In this document: positions 27,449 to 39,797 of the stretch, piece after piece
Position numbering within the stretch: the first letter of the stretch is position 1
Layout of the letters: each line of letters starts with the position of its first letter
Assembly (NCBI RefSeq): GCF_000733935.1
Contig: NZ_JPON01000001.1
Coordinates: 1,302,001-1,366,000 of the forward strand
Length of the DNA stretch: 64,000 nucleotides
Origin: Methylomarinum vadi
Lineage (GTDB): Bacteria > Pseudomonadota > Gammaproteobacteria > Methylococcales > Methylomonadaceae
Direction: 5' to 3'
The notes under the pieces: model-generated
The model's input: only the letters and a program-made list of their open reading frames with translations
What the model was told of the DNA's origin: nothing
Databases searched by the model: none
Translations under genes and position numbers: made by a program

Positions 27449-28647
27449 TGAATCCGAACCTGAATCAACTGCATCCCTATCCGTTTGAGAAACTGAACAA
27501 ACTCAAACAAGGCGTCACGCCGCCGGCCGATAAGGACCATATCTCCCTATCGATCGGCGAACCCAAGCATCCGACGCCGCATTTCATCCAGGAAACCTTA
27601 TTGGCCCACCTGCACGGCCTGGGCAATTATCCGACGACCAAAGGTCTGCCGGAACTGCGGCAAGCCATCGCCGCATGGATCAGCAAACGCTTCGCTATTC
27701 CAAGCGGATTGATCGACAGCGACAGTCAAATCCTGCCGGTCAATGGCACCCGTGAAGCGCTGTTTTCGTTCGCCCAATGCGCCATCGATCCGGCCGACAA
27801 GCCGTTGGTCGTCATGCCCAACCCTTTTTATCAGATCTACGAAGGCGCGGCGTTGCTGGCGGGGGCCGAACCCTATTATCTGAATACCACGGCGGAAAAC
27901 GCCTATTTGCCGGATTTCGACAACGTGCCGGAACCGATCTGGCAGCGCTGCCGGCTGTTGTACATTTGTTCGCCAGGCAATCCGACCGGGGCCGTGATCG
28001 AACGCGACATCCATTTCAAGCTGCTCGAACTGGCGGAAAAATACGATTTTGTGATCGCTTCGGACGAGTGTTACACGGAAATTTACGACGACGAGAGCAA
28101 CCCTCCGCAAGGGCTGTTGCAAAGCGCCTATCAAGCCGGCAATACCGCCTTCGAACGCTGCGTGATCTTTCATAGCTTGTCGAAACGTTCCAACGCACCC
28201 GGCCTGCGCTCCGGTTTCGTCGCCGGCGACGCCGAGGTATTGCGGCGTTATTTTCAATACCGCACCTATCACGGTTGCGCAATGCCGCTCCCGACCCAAC
28301 ATGCGAGCATCGCCGCCTGGCGCGACGAGATGCATGTCGAACAAAACCGGCAACAATATCGGGAAAAATTCGCTGCCTTCATCGATATCCTGGCGCCGAT
28401 CTGCGAGTTGAGCAAACCGCCGGCCAGTTTTTATGTCTGGCTGAAAACTCCGATCGCCGATACCGACTTCGCCCGCCAGTTGTTCGCGGCGCAAAACGTC
28501 ACGGTGTTGCCCGGCAGCTATCTGTCGCGCGACAGCAATGGCATCAATCCGGGCGAAAACCATGTCCGTATCGCTTTAGTGGCGCCATTGGACGAATGCG
28601 TCGATGCCGCCAATCGTATTAAAAACTTTATTCACACATTAACCTAA
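27448..28647 (+). CDS. dapC: Succinyldiaminopimelate transaminase
   Basis: 399-residue fold-type I PLP aminotransferase that makes N-succinyl-LL-2,6-diaminopimelate from the keto form in the lysine/peptidoglycan pathway. The N-terminal [15 protein letters not shown] signature, [17 protein letters not shown] and the PLP lysine in [15 protein letters not shown] are present. It is followed by dapD and dapE, which supports DapC over other class I aminotransferases. Confidence 0.92.
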   Translation: MNPNLNQLHPYPFEKLNKLKQGVTPPADKDHISLSIGEPKHPTPHFIQETLLAHLHGLGNYPTTKGLPELRQAIAAWISKRFAIPSGLIDSDSQILPVNGTREALFSFAQCAIDPADKPLVVMPNPFYQIYEGAALLAGAEPYYLNTTAENAYLPDFDNVPEPIWQRCRLLYICSPGNPTGAVIERDIHFKLLELAEKYDFVIASDECYTEIYDDESNPPQGLLQSAYQAGNTAFERCVIFHSLSKRSNAPGLRSGFVAGDAEVLRRYFQYRTYHGCAMPLPTQHASIAAWRDEMHVEQNRQQYREKFAAFIDILAPICELSKPPASFYVWLKTPIADTDFARQLFAAQNVTVLPGSYLSRDSNGINPGENHVRIALVAPLDECVDAANRIKNFIHTLT

Positions 28648-28654
28648 GAGAACA

Positions 28655-29473
28655 ATGTCCCAATTAGAAAACATCATCAACGACGCCTTTGAAAACCGTG
28701 CCGACATCACGCCCGCCAATGCTCCGGCGGAAATTCGTTCGGCCATCGAGGAAGCCATCAACATGCTGGACAACGGTTCCGCCCGGGTCGCCGAAAAAAT
28801 CGACGGCGAATGGGTCGTCAACCAATGGCTGAAAAAAGCCGTATTGCTGTCGTTCCGCGTCAATGAAAACCGCGTCATGGACGGCGGTGTCAACCGTTAT
28901 TACGACAAGGTCGAAACCAAGTTCGCCACCTACACGCCTGACGACTTCGCCAAGGCTGGCGTCCGCGTCGTGCCTAACGCCAACGCCCGCCACGGTTCCT
29001 ATATCGCACCGGGCGCGGTGTTGATGCCTTCCTACGTCAATATCGGCGCCTATGTCGACAGCGGCACGATGGTCGACACTTGGGTCACGGTAGGTTCCTG
29101 CGCGCAGATCGGCAAGAACGTGCACCTGTCCGGAGGCGTCGGCATCGGCGGCGTCTTGGAGCCATTGCAAGCCGGTCCGACCATCATCGAAGACAACTGC
29201 TTCATCGGCGCCCGTTCCGAGATCGTCGAAGGCGTCGTGGTCGAGGAAGGCTCGGTGATTTCGATGGGCGTTTACATCGGCCAGAGCACCAAGATCTTCA
29301 ACCGCGTGACCGGCGAAATCATCTACGGCCGGGTACCGGCCGGCTCCGTGGTCGTCCCCGGCAGCCTGCCTTCCAAGGACGGCAGCCACAGCCTGTATTG
29401 CGCGGTCATCATCAAGCAAGTCGATGAAAAAACCCGCAGCAAAACCGGCATCAACGAGTTGTTGCGCGATTAA
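28655..29473 (+). CDS. dapD: Tetrahydrodipicolinate N-succinyltransferase
   Basis: 272-residue trimeric left-handed beta-helix acyltransferase that succinylates tetrahydrodipicolinate with succinyl-CoA. The hexapeptide-repeat core (about 105-240; [39 protein letters not shown]) is complete. Seven bases separate it from dapC. A REP-like hairpin lies about 60 bases downstream. Confidence 0.96.
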   Translation: MSQLENIINDAFENRADITPANAPAEIRSAIEEAINMLDNGSARVAEKIDGEWVVNQWLKKAVLLSFRVNENRVMDGGVNRYYDKVETKFATYTPDDFAKAGVRVVPNANARHGSYIAPGAVLMPSYVNIGAYVDSGTMVDTWVTVGSCAQIGKNVHLSGGVGIGGVLEPLQAGPTIIEDNCFIGARSEIVEGVVVEEGSVISMGVYIGQSTKIFNRVTGEIIYGRVPAGSVVVPGSLPSKDGSHSLYCAVIIKQVDEKTRSKTGINELLRD

Positions 29474-29532
29474 AATCGTCGGTATTTCAACCCGAATTCC
29501 GCTTTTGCTTCATCCAGGCTGCATGAAACAAC

Positions 29533-29588
29533 TGTAGCCCGGATGAAGCGCAGCGGAATCCGGGATAGAATGTTCCATCCAGGCTACA
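29533..29588. repeat. REP-like palindromic element
   Basis: Outer arms TGTAGCC (29533-29539) and GGCTACA (29582-29588) enclose an inner hairpin CCCGGAT ... ATCCGGG around the GAAGCGCAGCGGA core. This GTAGCCCGGATG..GCGGAATCCGGG type of sequence is widespread as an intergenic repeat in Proteobacteria. It lies between dapD and the next gene and could stabilise the dapD mRNA 3' end or stop transcription weakly. Confidence 0.7.
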
Positions 29589-29614
29589 GCTTCTTACCTT
29601 AACCAACATCTTCT

Positions 29615-29857
29615 ATGACCGAAACCATTTCCAGCAACGCTATCATTTACGCGATCTTGTCGCTGAACAGCGAAATCGAACTGCAGAAAGAATATATCGA
29701 ATCCCCCGAGCTTTCGGCCGACGAGCGGGAAAACGAAGAAGATATCCTGGGCGATATGGAACAGGCTTTCATGGAGTTTCTCGGCGCCTACAAGGCGCGT
29801 TGCAGAAAAGACAAGACGTTGCCTTCCATCGACGAACTATTAACCAGTAAACTGTAA
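29615..29857 (+). CDS. Small acidic conserved-type hypothetical protein
   Basis: 80 residues, not recognised. It is rich in Glu and Asp (ERENEEDILGDMEQ), predicted mostly helical, with no signal peptide, membrane segment or metal motif; one cysteine sits in YKARCRKDK. Only two bases separate its stop from the ATG of the arsC-like gene, so it is translated as part of the dapD-dapE run. The codon pattern and tight packing support a real gene. The role is unknown. Confidence 0.7.
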   Translation: MTETISSNAIIYAILSLNSEIELQKEYIESPELSADERENEEDILGDMEQAFMEFLGAYKARCRKDKTLPSIDELLTSKL

Positions 29858-29859
29858 GC

Positions 29860-31328
<1,469 letters not shown>

Positions 31329-31434
31329 TCTTTATCGAGTTACGGTTCAATCCCTATCCCGGAGTCCGCAACGCTGCATCCAGATTAAATTTTGTCTAAG
31401 CTTATGACATTTCCTAAACTGAAAGAGGTGTAAC

Positions 31435-32166
31435 ATGCGCTGCCACGAGGTAGATTACACGATTATCGGCCATGACATTCAGATGGTCGAGATAGCGCTC
31501 GATCCCGGTGAAACCGTCATCGCCGAAGCCGGCACGATGACCTATATCGAGCAGGACATCGATTTCACCGCCAAGATGGGCGACGGCACCGAAGGGATGA
31601 TGGGAAAATTATGGGGGATCGGCAAGCGTATGCTGACCGGCGAGTCCATTTTCCTGACTCATTTTCACAACGAAGGTTCGCAAACCCGTCACGTCGGATT
31701 CGCCGCGCCTTTCCCCGGTTCGATTATCGCCTTGAACCTGGCCGAATTGGGCGAGGAAGTCATTTGTCAAAAAGATTCATTCTTGGCCGCCGCCTTCGGC
31801 ACCGAAGTCGACATCGCCTTTCATAAACGCCTGGGCAGCGGCTTCTTCGGCGGCGAAGGCTTCATCCTGCAACGCCTGCGCGGCGACGGCATGGCGTTCG
31901 TTCATGCCGGCGGAACCATCGTGCGCAAGGATTTGCACAACGAAACATTGCGCCTCGATACCGGCTGCCTGGTCGGTTTCAGCGGCGATATCGATTACGG
32001 CATTTCCCTCAGCGGCGGACTGAAAAGCATGTTCTTCGGCGGCGAAGGGATGTTCCTAGCGACCTTGAAAGGCACCGGCTCGGTGTGGATACAAAGCATG
32101 CCGTTTTCCCGCCTGGCGGAAAGAGTGTTGAGTCATTCGCTCGCCAGCGATCAAGGGGAGTCCTGA
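31435..32166 (+). CDS. AIM24 family protein (TIGR00266 type)
   Basis: 243-residue soluble beta-rich protein of the AIM24/TIGR00266 family. Signatures are [30 protein letters not shown], and the glycine-rich [18 protein letters not shown] and [14 protein letters not shown] repeats. The family has no established biochemical function. The ATG at 31435 is preceded by GAGGTG. It is separated from dapE by 106 bases and is followed by an inverted-repeat element. Confidence 0.85.
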   Translation: MRCHEVDYTIIGHDIQMVEIALDPGETVIAEAGTMTYIEQDIDFTAKMGDGTEGMMGKLWGIGKRMLTGESIFLTHFHNEGSQTRHVGFAAPFPGSIIALNLAELGEEVICQKDSFLAAAFGTEVDIAFHKRLGSGFFGGEGFILQRLRGDGMAFVHAGGTIVRKDLHNETLRLDTGCLVGFSGDIDYGISLSGGLKSMFFGGEGMFLATLKGTGSVWIQSMPFSRLAERVLSHSLASDQGES

Positions 32167-32177
32167 ATTGATAACTG

Positions 32178-32278
32178 CGGGTTTATTCGCTTCATGGCAT
32201 TTTTGCCCTTCATCTTCGTCTAAAGCGAATAATGTGATCCCTGCAAGTTCTTATCTAATGAAGCGCTGAATAAACCCG
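32178..32278. repeat. 101-bp imperfect inverted-repeat element (MITE-like)
   Basis: CGGGTTTATTC-GCTTCAT at the left end pairs with ATGAAGCGCTGAATAAACCCG at the right end, with one two-base bulge. The inside holds CATCTTCGTC and a second copy of the arm sequence (AAAGCGAATAA). It begins 12 bases after the AIM24-like stop. A short core is shared with the palindrome at 18665. No gene is seen in the rest of the gap to 32428. Confidence 0.6.
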
Positions 32279-32810
32279 TCCCGGATTTCTCAGCGCCCGG
32301 TTAAGAAAAACGTGGTTTCCCTTAACCTCACAAAGGATAATGAGATGCAACGCTCTGCTATTTGTAGGTATGGCGACAGTAAGGAAAACTGAGCCCCTCA
32401 TCCTTGCAAATAAATCGTCTCGCTTTTCTTATTGCTTGCGATCGTCCTCGGTCATCAAACGCGCCGCCAAACGATGATCGGAAAACGTTTGCAGTGGACG
32501 GCCGATTTCCAGACAGTATCCTCCGCGGGAACAATACTGTTCGCTAAAATCATGAATATAATCCATCACGGTATGATCGATCAGATAACCATCGGTAAAA
32601 TTGAAGACGATGGTTTTGCCGTCTTCCAGTTCAGCCAGCGCATTTTTCAATGGCAAAAAATTGGAAAACAGCGCCGAACCGATAATCTTGACGACAATGG
32701 TACGATTGTCCGGCCGGCGAATATCGAAATGAATCCGGAACATATTTTCCGGCCATACGCCACGGGCCAGATGAATACCCAACTTGACCGCCATACCAAT
32801 CGTCACGCCA

Positions 32811-33396
32811 CTAAACAACCACCCGCTCAAGCGGGTGGGTTCCAATAACGGACTGAAAGTCCGGATACGCGTCGACTAAACGACGCGTCTTAGTCGGGCT
32901 CCATCTTGAAATTATCGTTTGGATTAGGTTCAAAGTGATGCTCCAAATATTGCTTTATCATCTCATCAGTCATTTGCCCCACTGTGGCGCAAAAATAACC
33001 GCGGGCTCAAAAATGTCGACCCCAATATCGCTTTTTCAAGTGCGGGAACTCTTCGAACAGATAGCTCGAAGTTCGTCCCTTGATTCGCCTCATGATTTCG
33101 CTTGGGGCCATAGTCGGCGGCGCACTCACCAAAATGTGCACATGATCTTTGCTCACGACACCTTTGATAATCCGTATCTCAAAGGCTTCGCATGTCTGCC
33201 GCACCAAGTCTCTCACTCGTTCGGCTATTTCATCCTTCAGCACTTTATAACGATACTTCGTAACCCAAACAAAATGATACTCAATTTGGTAAACCGTATG
33301 GCTGCCGTATCTATAGTCCATCGCCACCTCCTTGGGCAAATTATCGCAGCTAAAGCTGACCGGCTAAAGCCGGTGGTTTAAACCTTATGATGGATA
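32811..33396 (-). mobile_element. IS200-like insertion sequence, copy 4 (complete, defective tnpA)
   Basis: 586 bp, ends as in the other copies, next to TTAAT (33397-33401) and followed by T on the minus strand. It lies in the same direction as the SulP gene that it splits. Removing it rejoins the SulP frame exactly. It carries the same TGA at transposase codon 105 as copy 3. Confidence 0.96.
33007..33321 (-). pseudogene. tnpA: IS200 transposase with premature stop (copy 4)
   Basis: 104 codons before a TGA that replaces Trp105; the catalytic Y125 is lost. Otherwise identical in layout to the intact genes at 15877 and 48313. It shares the lesion with the gene at 17405. Confidence 0.93.
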
Positions 33397-34649
33397 ATTA
33401 ATAGGTCGGTGGCCAATACGCCGATAATGGTGATGACGAACAATGCTAACTGCTCCACGCCAATTTCCAATACTTTCCTGAATGATTGCGGCGACGCCAG
33501 TCGAAAACCGGTATAGACCAACAAAACCGCCAATGATGCTAGTGGGATATTTTGGATAAGACGAGGAAACAAAACGACAAACAGCAACAAAATCAGTCCG
33601 TGAAAAAAATTGGCCCAACCGGTTTTGCCGCCATTGTTGACATTGGCGGAACTACGTACGATTTCGGCGATCATCGGCAAACCGCCGATCATGCCGCAAA
33701 TGAAATTGCCGATCCCGATCGCAGTAAGATCCTTGTCCAGGTCGGTGGTACGTTTATAGGGGTCGAGTCGGTCGACCGCCGTTGCGCTCAACATGCTTTC
33801 CAACGTACCGACCAAGCACAAGCTGATCACGGCCCCCCAGAACTCAAGCGTGAACGACTTGGAAAAATCGGGAAAATAAAAACTGCTGAGAAAATCAGCG
33901 GGAAGATCGACCAAAAACTCCGATCCAGTCAGCTGTTCTGGTTCAACTAATGACGGGCTCTCGTGCTGCAAAGCAAAGATTTGCCCTAACAGCATCCCAA
34001 CAATTATTACCATTAAAGGCGCCGGAATCAATTTCAGTCGCTCTGATTTGAGCCTAGGCCAGAAAATAAGAACCGCCAATCCACTGAAACCGATAAAGGC
34101 AATTTCCGTTACAGGGTTCATCAAACTATGAGGAATCTGGGAGAGAGTCGAAAATAGGCTCCCCGGTTCCGGAGTGATCCCCAGCATGACATGACTCTGT
34201 TTGGCGATAATGATGATGCCTATCGCCGCCAACATCCCATGCACGACGGCGGCCGGAAAAAATGCGCTGACCTGGCCTGCTTTAAGTAGCCCCATTGCGA
34301 TCTGCAATACACTGGCGACGACGATGGCCGCCAGGGTATAGCGGTATCCCGCCATCGCATCGCCCTCGCCCAGGGTCTGCACCGCTGTGTAAACCACAAC
34401 GATCAACCCGGCCGCCGGTCCATTTATCGTCATATAGGAACCGTTGATACGCGACACCAGCAAGCCGCCGACCACGGCCGTGATAATACCGGCTGAGGGC
34501 GGAAAACCGGAAGCCATGGCGATGCCTAGACACAACGGCAAGGCCATCAAAAAAACCAAAAAACCCGATAAAAGATCGTCGCGCCAGTTTTCCCTTAAAC
34601 TTTCCAAACCCATACTGGCGAGGAAATTCCTTGTATTAATTTCATGCAT

Positions 34650-34963
34650 TGTCGCTAATCCAATTCAAAAGTGTTAATCATAATATGTAAAATCATGGGC
34701 TACCAGGACAACATCATTTAAGACCAGGGAGAAGCTGCTAGAAAAATCAGAATTTCCTACCGGCACTGACTCAACTCAATCTGACGAAACGGCATCGCAA
34801 GGCGCAAGAATTCGACAGATTATGTGGATTTTTGCGTTGACGGCGCTAGATTTTATCGCGCTAAAAATTCCAGTTGAGCTATCTTCAACGGTGAAATAAG
34901 GCAAAGAGCCATTTATATCGAGCGGGTTAGTCTACAGCAAGCGACAGGGGAATTATCGACTCA
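34650..34963. other. Intergenic region between SulP and prsR, no gene seen
   Basis: About 314 bases upstream of the SulP gene and downstream of prsR, both minus strand. No reading frame, palindrome or repeat stands out. The minus-strand promoter of the SulP gene should lie near its 3' edge as drawn (34660-34720), where the DNA is AT-rich, but no convincing -35/-10 pair was found. Confidence 0.5.
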
Positions 34964-36316
34964 TCATATTTCGATGCTGTACTTGTTCATTAAAGAATAC
35001 AAGGTGGGTCGTGTTACACCAAGCAATTTCGCGGCATTGGAAATGTTATTATCGCAATAAACCAAGGTCCGTTTGATCGCCGCCGTTTCGGCCTCTTCAC
35101 GAACTTGCTTTAAATTGAAGGGTAGCCGTCTGTCACTTTCACCAACAGACAAATCTAAATCTTCCAGAGTGATAGTGGCAGTTTCACACATGATGACTGC
35201 ACGTTTGATTTTGTTTTCCATTTGCCGAACATTACCCGGCCAATGGAAACTTTCTATGGCGCTCGCAGCTTCCTCTGTAAATCCGCTGATTTTTTTCCTG
35301 TTCTCCTCGCTAAATCGTTTCAACAACGTTTTCGCAATAAGCATCGCGTCTCCCTCCCGTTCGCGCAAGGGAGGGATTTTAAGTGTCATTTCGCTGATTC
35401 GGTAATAAAGGTCCTCTCGAAAAAGTTTTTCGGCTATCTGCGATTTAATATCTTGATGAGTCGCGCAAATTATACGAACATCGACGGGAATTGCCGCTCT
35501 TCCCCCCAATCGTTCGATAGTGCGTTCTTGAATGAAACGCAATAATTTGGCCTGTAAAGAAAACGGCAAATCGCCGATTTCGTCGAGAAAAAAAGTCCCT
35601 CCGTCCGCGTATTCGATCTTTCCCTTGGTCTGTTTGACGGCGCCGGTAAAAGCGCCTTTTTCATAGCCGAACAATTCGCTTTCGAGTAAATTCTCCGGTA
35701 TGGCCGCACAATTCACCGCAATAAAAGGTTTGTCGGCGCGCTCGCTCAATCGATGGATGGCCCTGGCAAACACCTCTTTACCGGTGCCGCTCTCGCCAAG
35801 TAATAGAGCTGTCACCTGGGTCGGCGCGATTTTCTCGACTATGCGCGATAACTTCTGCATTTTATCGCAAGCGGCAATGATTCCTGACAGCGGCTCCTTT
35901 TTATCGATTTGTAGTTTGTTCTTTTCCTTTTCCAACAGGTCGAGCTGAAATGCCCTATCAATAATCAACTTCAGAATTTCGAGATCGACCGGTTTTTGAT
36001 AAAAATCATAAGCCCCCAAAGCCACGGATTGAATGGCATTCTCCCTATCGTCATTGCCGGTAACCACGATGACCTTGGTGGTAGGGGCCAAACGCAAAAT
36101 CTCCTCCAGCGTTTTCAATCCTTCACTGGCATTGGCCGGATCGGGAGGCAAGCCTAAATCCAATGTCACGACCGGCGGCATATAACGTCTTAGCGCGGTA
36201 ATCGCTTCCTCCCTGGTGCCGGCCAAAACAACTTGATAATCTTCAAAGCCCCATTTCAATTGCTTCTGCAGGCCGGTATCGTCTTCGACCACCAGCAGTA
36301 TTTTGTTGTCGTCCAC
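34964..36316 (-). CDS. prsR: PEP-CTERM system sigma-54 response regulator PrsR
   Basis: 450 residues: receiver domain (about 1-130, phosphoacceptor D53 in VVTLDLGLPPDP), sigma-54 AAA+ domain (about 150-380; Walker A GESGTGKE, GAFTGA loop for sigma-54 contact, Walker B FFLDEIGDLP) and a C-terminal Fis-type helix-turn-helix (NISNAAKLLGVTRPTLYSLM). The unusual long acidic loop after D53 and the pairing with PrsK mark the PrsK/PrsR system, which controls PEP-CTERM protein genes in exosortase bacteria. It lies 83 bases after prsK. Confidence 0.92.
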   Translation of the reverse strand: MDDNKILLVVEDDTGLQKQLKWGFEDYQVVLAGTREEAITALRRYMPPVVTLDLGLPPDPANASEGLKTLEEILRLAPTTKVIVVTGNDDRENAIQSVALGAYDFYQKPVDLEILKLIIDRAFQLDLLEKEKNKLQIDKKEPLSGIIAACDKMQKLSRIVEKIAPTQVTALLLGESGTGKEVFARAIHRLSERADKPFIAVNCAAIPENLLESELFGYEKGAFTGAVKQTKGKIEYADGGTFFLDEIGDLPFSLQAKLLRFIQERTIERLGGRAAIPVDVRIICATHQDIKSQIAEKLFREDLYYRISEMTLKIPPLREREGDAMLIAKTLLKRFSEENRKKISGFTEEAASAIESFHWPGNVRQMENKIKRAVIMCETATITLEDLDLSVGESDRRLPFNLKQVREEAETAAIKRTLVYCDNNISNAAKLLGVTRPTLYSLMNKYSIEI

Positions 36317-36399
36317 TTTCTTGTAATCCCCTCACTCGCTTTTCTTGCATCGCATAAACAGGAAGAAACTTTCAACTTTGACCTGATCCACACACCACG

Positions 36400-38460
36400 T
36401 TAGATCAGCGGAAATTTTAACGTAAAAGTCGTCCCCCTGCCCGGTTCACTGTCGACCAGAATCTGTCCAGAATGCTGCAAAATATATTCTCGCGCTTCAT
36501 AAACGCCTATACCCATCCCGGCGTTACCCTTAGTCGTATCAAACGGCTTAAATAAGCGTTGCTGAATGAATTGTTTATCCATGCCGCAGCCATTGTCAAT
36601 AATTTTTACAATCGCTTGGGTATCGGCGTTGTATAGTTCCAGTCTAACCCAGCCTGCATCGGCAGTCGCATCCTGGGCATTTTGTGCTAAATGGCTTATG
36701 ATACTGGTTAGTTTTTCTTTGTCACCGCGAATAATGCTTTTAGGGCTATTCAATATCAGCTGAAGCCGCGGTTTGTTAATACTTTGTTGAATTGCCACAT
36801 CCTTTAAAACATCGGCTAAATCAACCTCTTGGAATCCATTCTCTTTTTTCGCCCCTCCTTTTTTTAACTGCGACAATATTTTTTCCATTTTAACAACGAC
36901 ATTTTCCAACGTTTCGATGGAATCATCGATGAATTCAGGGTTGTTTTTATGTCGCTCCGAATTCTTGACAATCAACGAAATCTGCGCAACCAGATTTTTT
37001 AGGTCATGAACCAAAAAAGCCGACAGCCGATTATAGGCCTCGAATTGCCTTGAACGGCTAAGATCATCGCTGGCCCGCGTCAAAGCCAGCGCATTGGCCA
37101 ATTGCATGCCAACGGTTTTTAATAAGTCGTGATCTTGCCAATCTATTTGCCTCGCCACCCGCGGTTTACTCAATACCACAAAGGCTTCCAACTCATTTTG
37201 CAGACACAAGGGAATCATCAGCCAGATATTGTTATCGTGCCTATACCACTTTTCCAACTCGGCTCCGGCATAGATTTCGGGATCGTTGAAATATTCGACA
37301 AAATCAATCACCCAATTGGTCTTGTTGAAAAAGGTCAGGACCGGGTCATTCCTGGAAATCAATTGCAACGGTTGAAATCCCAAATTAATGTCTTCCGCCA
37401 AATAAAAATCGCCCTGATCGTTTTTAAGCCATAGTCCGCCACCAATACTATCCACCAAATCAGCAAGAGTTTTCACGATGAAACCGGAAACGGCATCGAT
37501 GGAATTCAATTGGGCCAGTGTCCGGCTTAATTTGATCCACTCCTCCCGGTAGTCGTATCGGTGTTGAAAAAAATGCTTGGAGAAATAAACCTTCGCTAAG
37601 GCCCTGACTCTTCCTGAAACGAAAAAAACCAACAGCAAAAGTACCGCCAGAAAAATGAAGCCGATCTGGGCAATACCGCCCCAACTACCGCCATAATCCC
37701 TGATATAAAATCCCATCAGCGACATGATCAGCAAATAAATCCCGGCCCCGACCAGCACGGTGGAATGAAAAATTATTTTTTTTGAAACCGAAAATGTGCC
37801 CGGACTGATATTCAGGCGATTAATGGACAGAATGAATAACGGAACTAATAAGGCATTGATGACCCCTCTGGCTTTCCACAAATCGGAATCCAGGCTCGAA
37901 AACAATAAGGATTTACTATAAACGATGAAATCGAAGATAAATAACCCCGCCGCACCGATGCAAACATATTTAATATTCCAGCGTTGCTCGGGCAAAGAGT
38001 TGCGATAAAGCTGTTCGATGAGCAATAAACCGATAATGGCAAATGCAATATGGGCAAAAAGCCTGAAATCGAAACCTAATTCACTCTGGACCCAGTATCG
38101 TAAAGGGGAATAAAATTCCAGAAAGCTTATAACAATGATAAAAGCCAGCATGGCTTTGGGCTGCCAGTAGTGTTTGATAAAACCATACTGGTTACAGAAT
38201 TGCTGTTTGGAAAATAATACACTGAGAAAAAAATACCAGGCGCCGTTACGCAACGATTCAAGCGCCAGGGTTTCGAAGATATAGAGATTATCGTCCTGTA
38301 ACACATGGGCGGAATAGGCCGACCATATAAACGAGAAAAGAACTGCCGTCAAAAAAGGATAAAAGACAGTATTATTTTTCTTATTCAATATCAATAACAG
38401 AAACAATACCGAATAAGCGAATGCCGCTGCCAAATAACTATATAAACTATAAGAAACCAT
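36400..38460 (-). CDS. prsK: PEP-CTERM system histidine kinase PrsK
   Basis: 686-residue membrane kinase: about eight to ten hydrophobic segments (residues 5-290), a GAF-like domain (about 310-460), then a dimerisation/phosphotransfer helix with FLVHDLKNLVAQISL and an HATPase domain (NAQDATADAGWVRLEL; DNGCGMD; GMGIGVYEAREYI). The HDLKN H-box and membrane layout match PrsK. It signals to PrsR, encoded next. The stimulus is unknown. Confidence 0.92.
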   Translation of the reverse strand: MVSYSLYSYLAAAFAYSVLFLLLILNKKNNTVFYPFLTAVLFSFIWSAYSAHVLQDDNLYIFETLALESLRNGAWYFFLSVLFSKQQFCNQYGFIKHYWQPKAMLAFIIVISFLEFYSPLRYWVQSELGFDFRLFAHIAFAIIGLLLIEQLYRNSLPEQRWNIKYVCIGAAGLFIFDFIVYSKSLLFSSLDSDLWKARGVINALLVPLFILSINRLNISPGTFSVSKKIIFHSTVLVGAGIYLLIMSLMGFYIRDYGGSWGGIAQIGFIFLAVLLLLVFFVSGRVRALAKVYFSKHFFQHRYDYREEWIKLSRTLAQLNSIDAVSGFIVKTLADLVDSIGGGLWLKNDQGDFYLAEDINLGFQPLQLISRNDPVLTFFNKTNWVIDFVEYFNDPEIYAGAELEKWYRHDNNIWLMIPLCLQNELEAFVVLSKPRVARQIDWQDHDLLKTVGMQLANALALTRASDDLSRSRQFEAYNRLSAFLVHDLKNLVAQISLIVKNSERHKNNPEFIDDSIETLENVVVKMEKILSQLKKGGAKKENGFQEVDLADVLKDVAIQQSINKPRLQLILNSPKSIIRGDKEKLTSIISHLAQNAQDATADAGWVRLELYNADTQAIVKIIDNGCGMDKQFIQQRLFKPFDTTKGNAGMGIGVYEAREYILQHSGQILVDSEPGRGTTFTLKFPLI

Positions 38461-38786
38461 TTATTTTTCTAATAATTAGCGTGACAGGCGGTACACAGAA
38501 CGCGACCGAAATTTGCTTTTTCCACGGTCAAAACGCTGACATGTAACGATTTGTTAGGAAAAGTCGGCATACATCCTGACTGGATTTCTCGGCTTCGGCC
38601 AAAAGCAAATTCGATTTTTTTCCTTAAAAATCAATCACTTGCCATGATGGATTTTGTTCATTCACCACAACACTGGGGATATGCTGATTGAATCAACATC
38701 ATCCTGGCTAAGCTAATGCCGTTGTATGCTGTATTTGAGTATACCAAAGCTCGGAAAGAAACAAAGCAATTCTAAGATTTCGCTCT
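38461..38786. other. Intergenic region upstream of prsK, no gene seen
   Basis: 326 bases between the epimerase stop and the prsK start, all minus-strand neighbours. No credible frame, repeat or terminator was found. A promoter for prsK-prsR is expected here; TATACT on the minus strand near 38737 has no good -35 partner at 16-18 bases. Confidence 0.5.
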
Positions 38787-39794
38787 TTATGACCGGTAAT
38801 AATCCAAATACCATTCGACAAACCTCTCGATTCCTTGTTCTATCGATGTATTGGGTTTGTAATCCACGTCGGCCACTAAAGCCTCTACGTCGGCATAGGT
38901 GTCGGGCACGTCACCGGGTTGTAGCGGCAACAACTGTTTCTCGGCCTTCTTGCCCAAAAATTTCTCCAATGTTTCGATATAATCCATCAGCTCGACGGGG
39001 TTTTGGTTGCCGATATTATAGACACGCCAAGGCGCCTTGCTAGTGCCGGGGTCGGGCGTTTTGCCGCTCCATTGGGGATTCGGCTCAGCGGTATGGTCGA
39101 GGGTACGGATCACGCCTTCCACGATATCGTCGATGTAGGTAAAATCGCGGCGATGTTTACCATAATTGAACACCTTGATCTGTTCCCCGTTTAAAATGGC
39201 CTTGGTGAATAAGAACAAAGCCATGTCGGGCCTGCCCCACGGACCGTATACGGTAAAGAAACGCAAACCGGTCGTAGGCAGCTGGTAAAGATTACTATAG
39301 GTGTGGGCCATCAGCTCGTTGGCTTTCTTTGAGGCCGCATACAGACTCAGCGGATGGTCGACATTGTCATGCACCGAAAACGGCATGGATTCATTGGCGC
39401 CGTATACCGAACTACTGGAGGCATACACCAGATGTTCGACCCGATTGTGCCGGCATCCTTCCAGAATATTCATGAAGCCGATGATATTGCTATCCATGTA
39501 GGCGTGAGGATTCTCAAGGGAATAGCGCACCCCGGCCTGAGCCGCCAGATTCACGACTTTCTGCGGTTGATATTTTCTAAAGGCCTCTTCCATGCCGGAA
39601 CGATCGGCTAGATCCAGACGCATGTCGGTAAAACCGGAATAATCCTTAATACGAGCCAAGCGGTCCAGTTTTAAATTGACATCGTAATAGTCGTTCAGGT
39701 TGTCGATGCCGACAACCTCGTCTCCCCTTTCGAGCAATCTTAAAGCCAAGTGGTTGCCTATAAAACCGGCCGTTCCGGTCACCATTATTTTCAT
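38787..39794 (-). CDS. UDP-glucuronate 4-epimerase-like NAD-dependent epimerase
   Basis: 335-residue short-chain dehydrogenase/epimerase. NAD loop [11 protein letters not shown] (about residues 7-17), catalytic Ser-x-x-Tyr-x3-Lys as SSSSVYG...YAASKKANE. The closest family by motif is UDP-glucuronate/UDP-galacturonate 4-epimerase (LspL/WbnF type). It forms with tviB, wecC and wecB a run of nucleotide-sugar genes, so it likely supplies a (amino)uronic acid for the exopolysaccharide. It is three bases downstream of tviB. Confidence 0.85.
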   Translation of the reverse strand: MKIMVTGTAGFIGNHLALRLLERGDEVVGIDNLNDYYDVNLKLDRLARIKDYSGFTDMRLDLADRSGMEEAFRKYQPQKVVNLAAQAGVRYSLENPHAYMDSNIIGFMNILEGCRHNRVEHLVYASSSSVYGANESMPFSVHDNVDHPLSLYAASKKANELMAHTYSNLYQLPTTGLRFFTVYGPWGRPDMALFLFTKAILNGEQIKVFNYGKHRRDFTYIDDIVEGVIRTLDHTAEPNPQWSGKTPDPGTSKAPWRVYNIGNQNPVELMDYIETLEKFLGKKAEKQLLPLQPGDVPDTYADVEALVADVDYKPNTSIEQGIERFVEWYLDYYRS

Positions 39795-39797
39795 AAA

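Larger units (their letters stand above)
32429..34649 (-). pseudogene. SulP-family anion transporter with STAS domain, split by IS copy 4
   Basis: Without the IS at 32811-33396 this is a single 544-residue frame: the SulP membrane core (about 12-14 segments; N-terminal GFLVFLMALPLCLGIA, FMALPLCLG-type signature, INGSYMTINGPAAGL) running through VLATDLL|IGVTIGMAV into a C-terminal STAS domain (IVVKIIGSALFSNFLPLKNAL, FNFTDGYLIDHTVMD). The family includes SulP and BicA-type sulfate or bicarbonate transporters; the substrate is not known. The insertion falls after about residue 417, near the last membrane segment, and adds a five-residue tail IHHKV before a stop, so the STAS regulatory domain is lost. 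The shortened protein might still be made. Confidence 0.92.
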
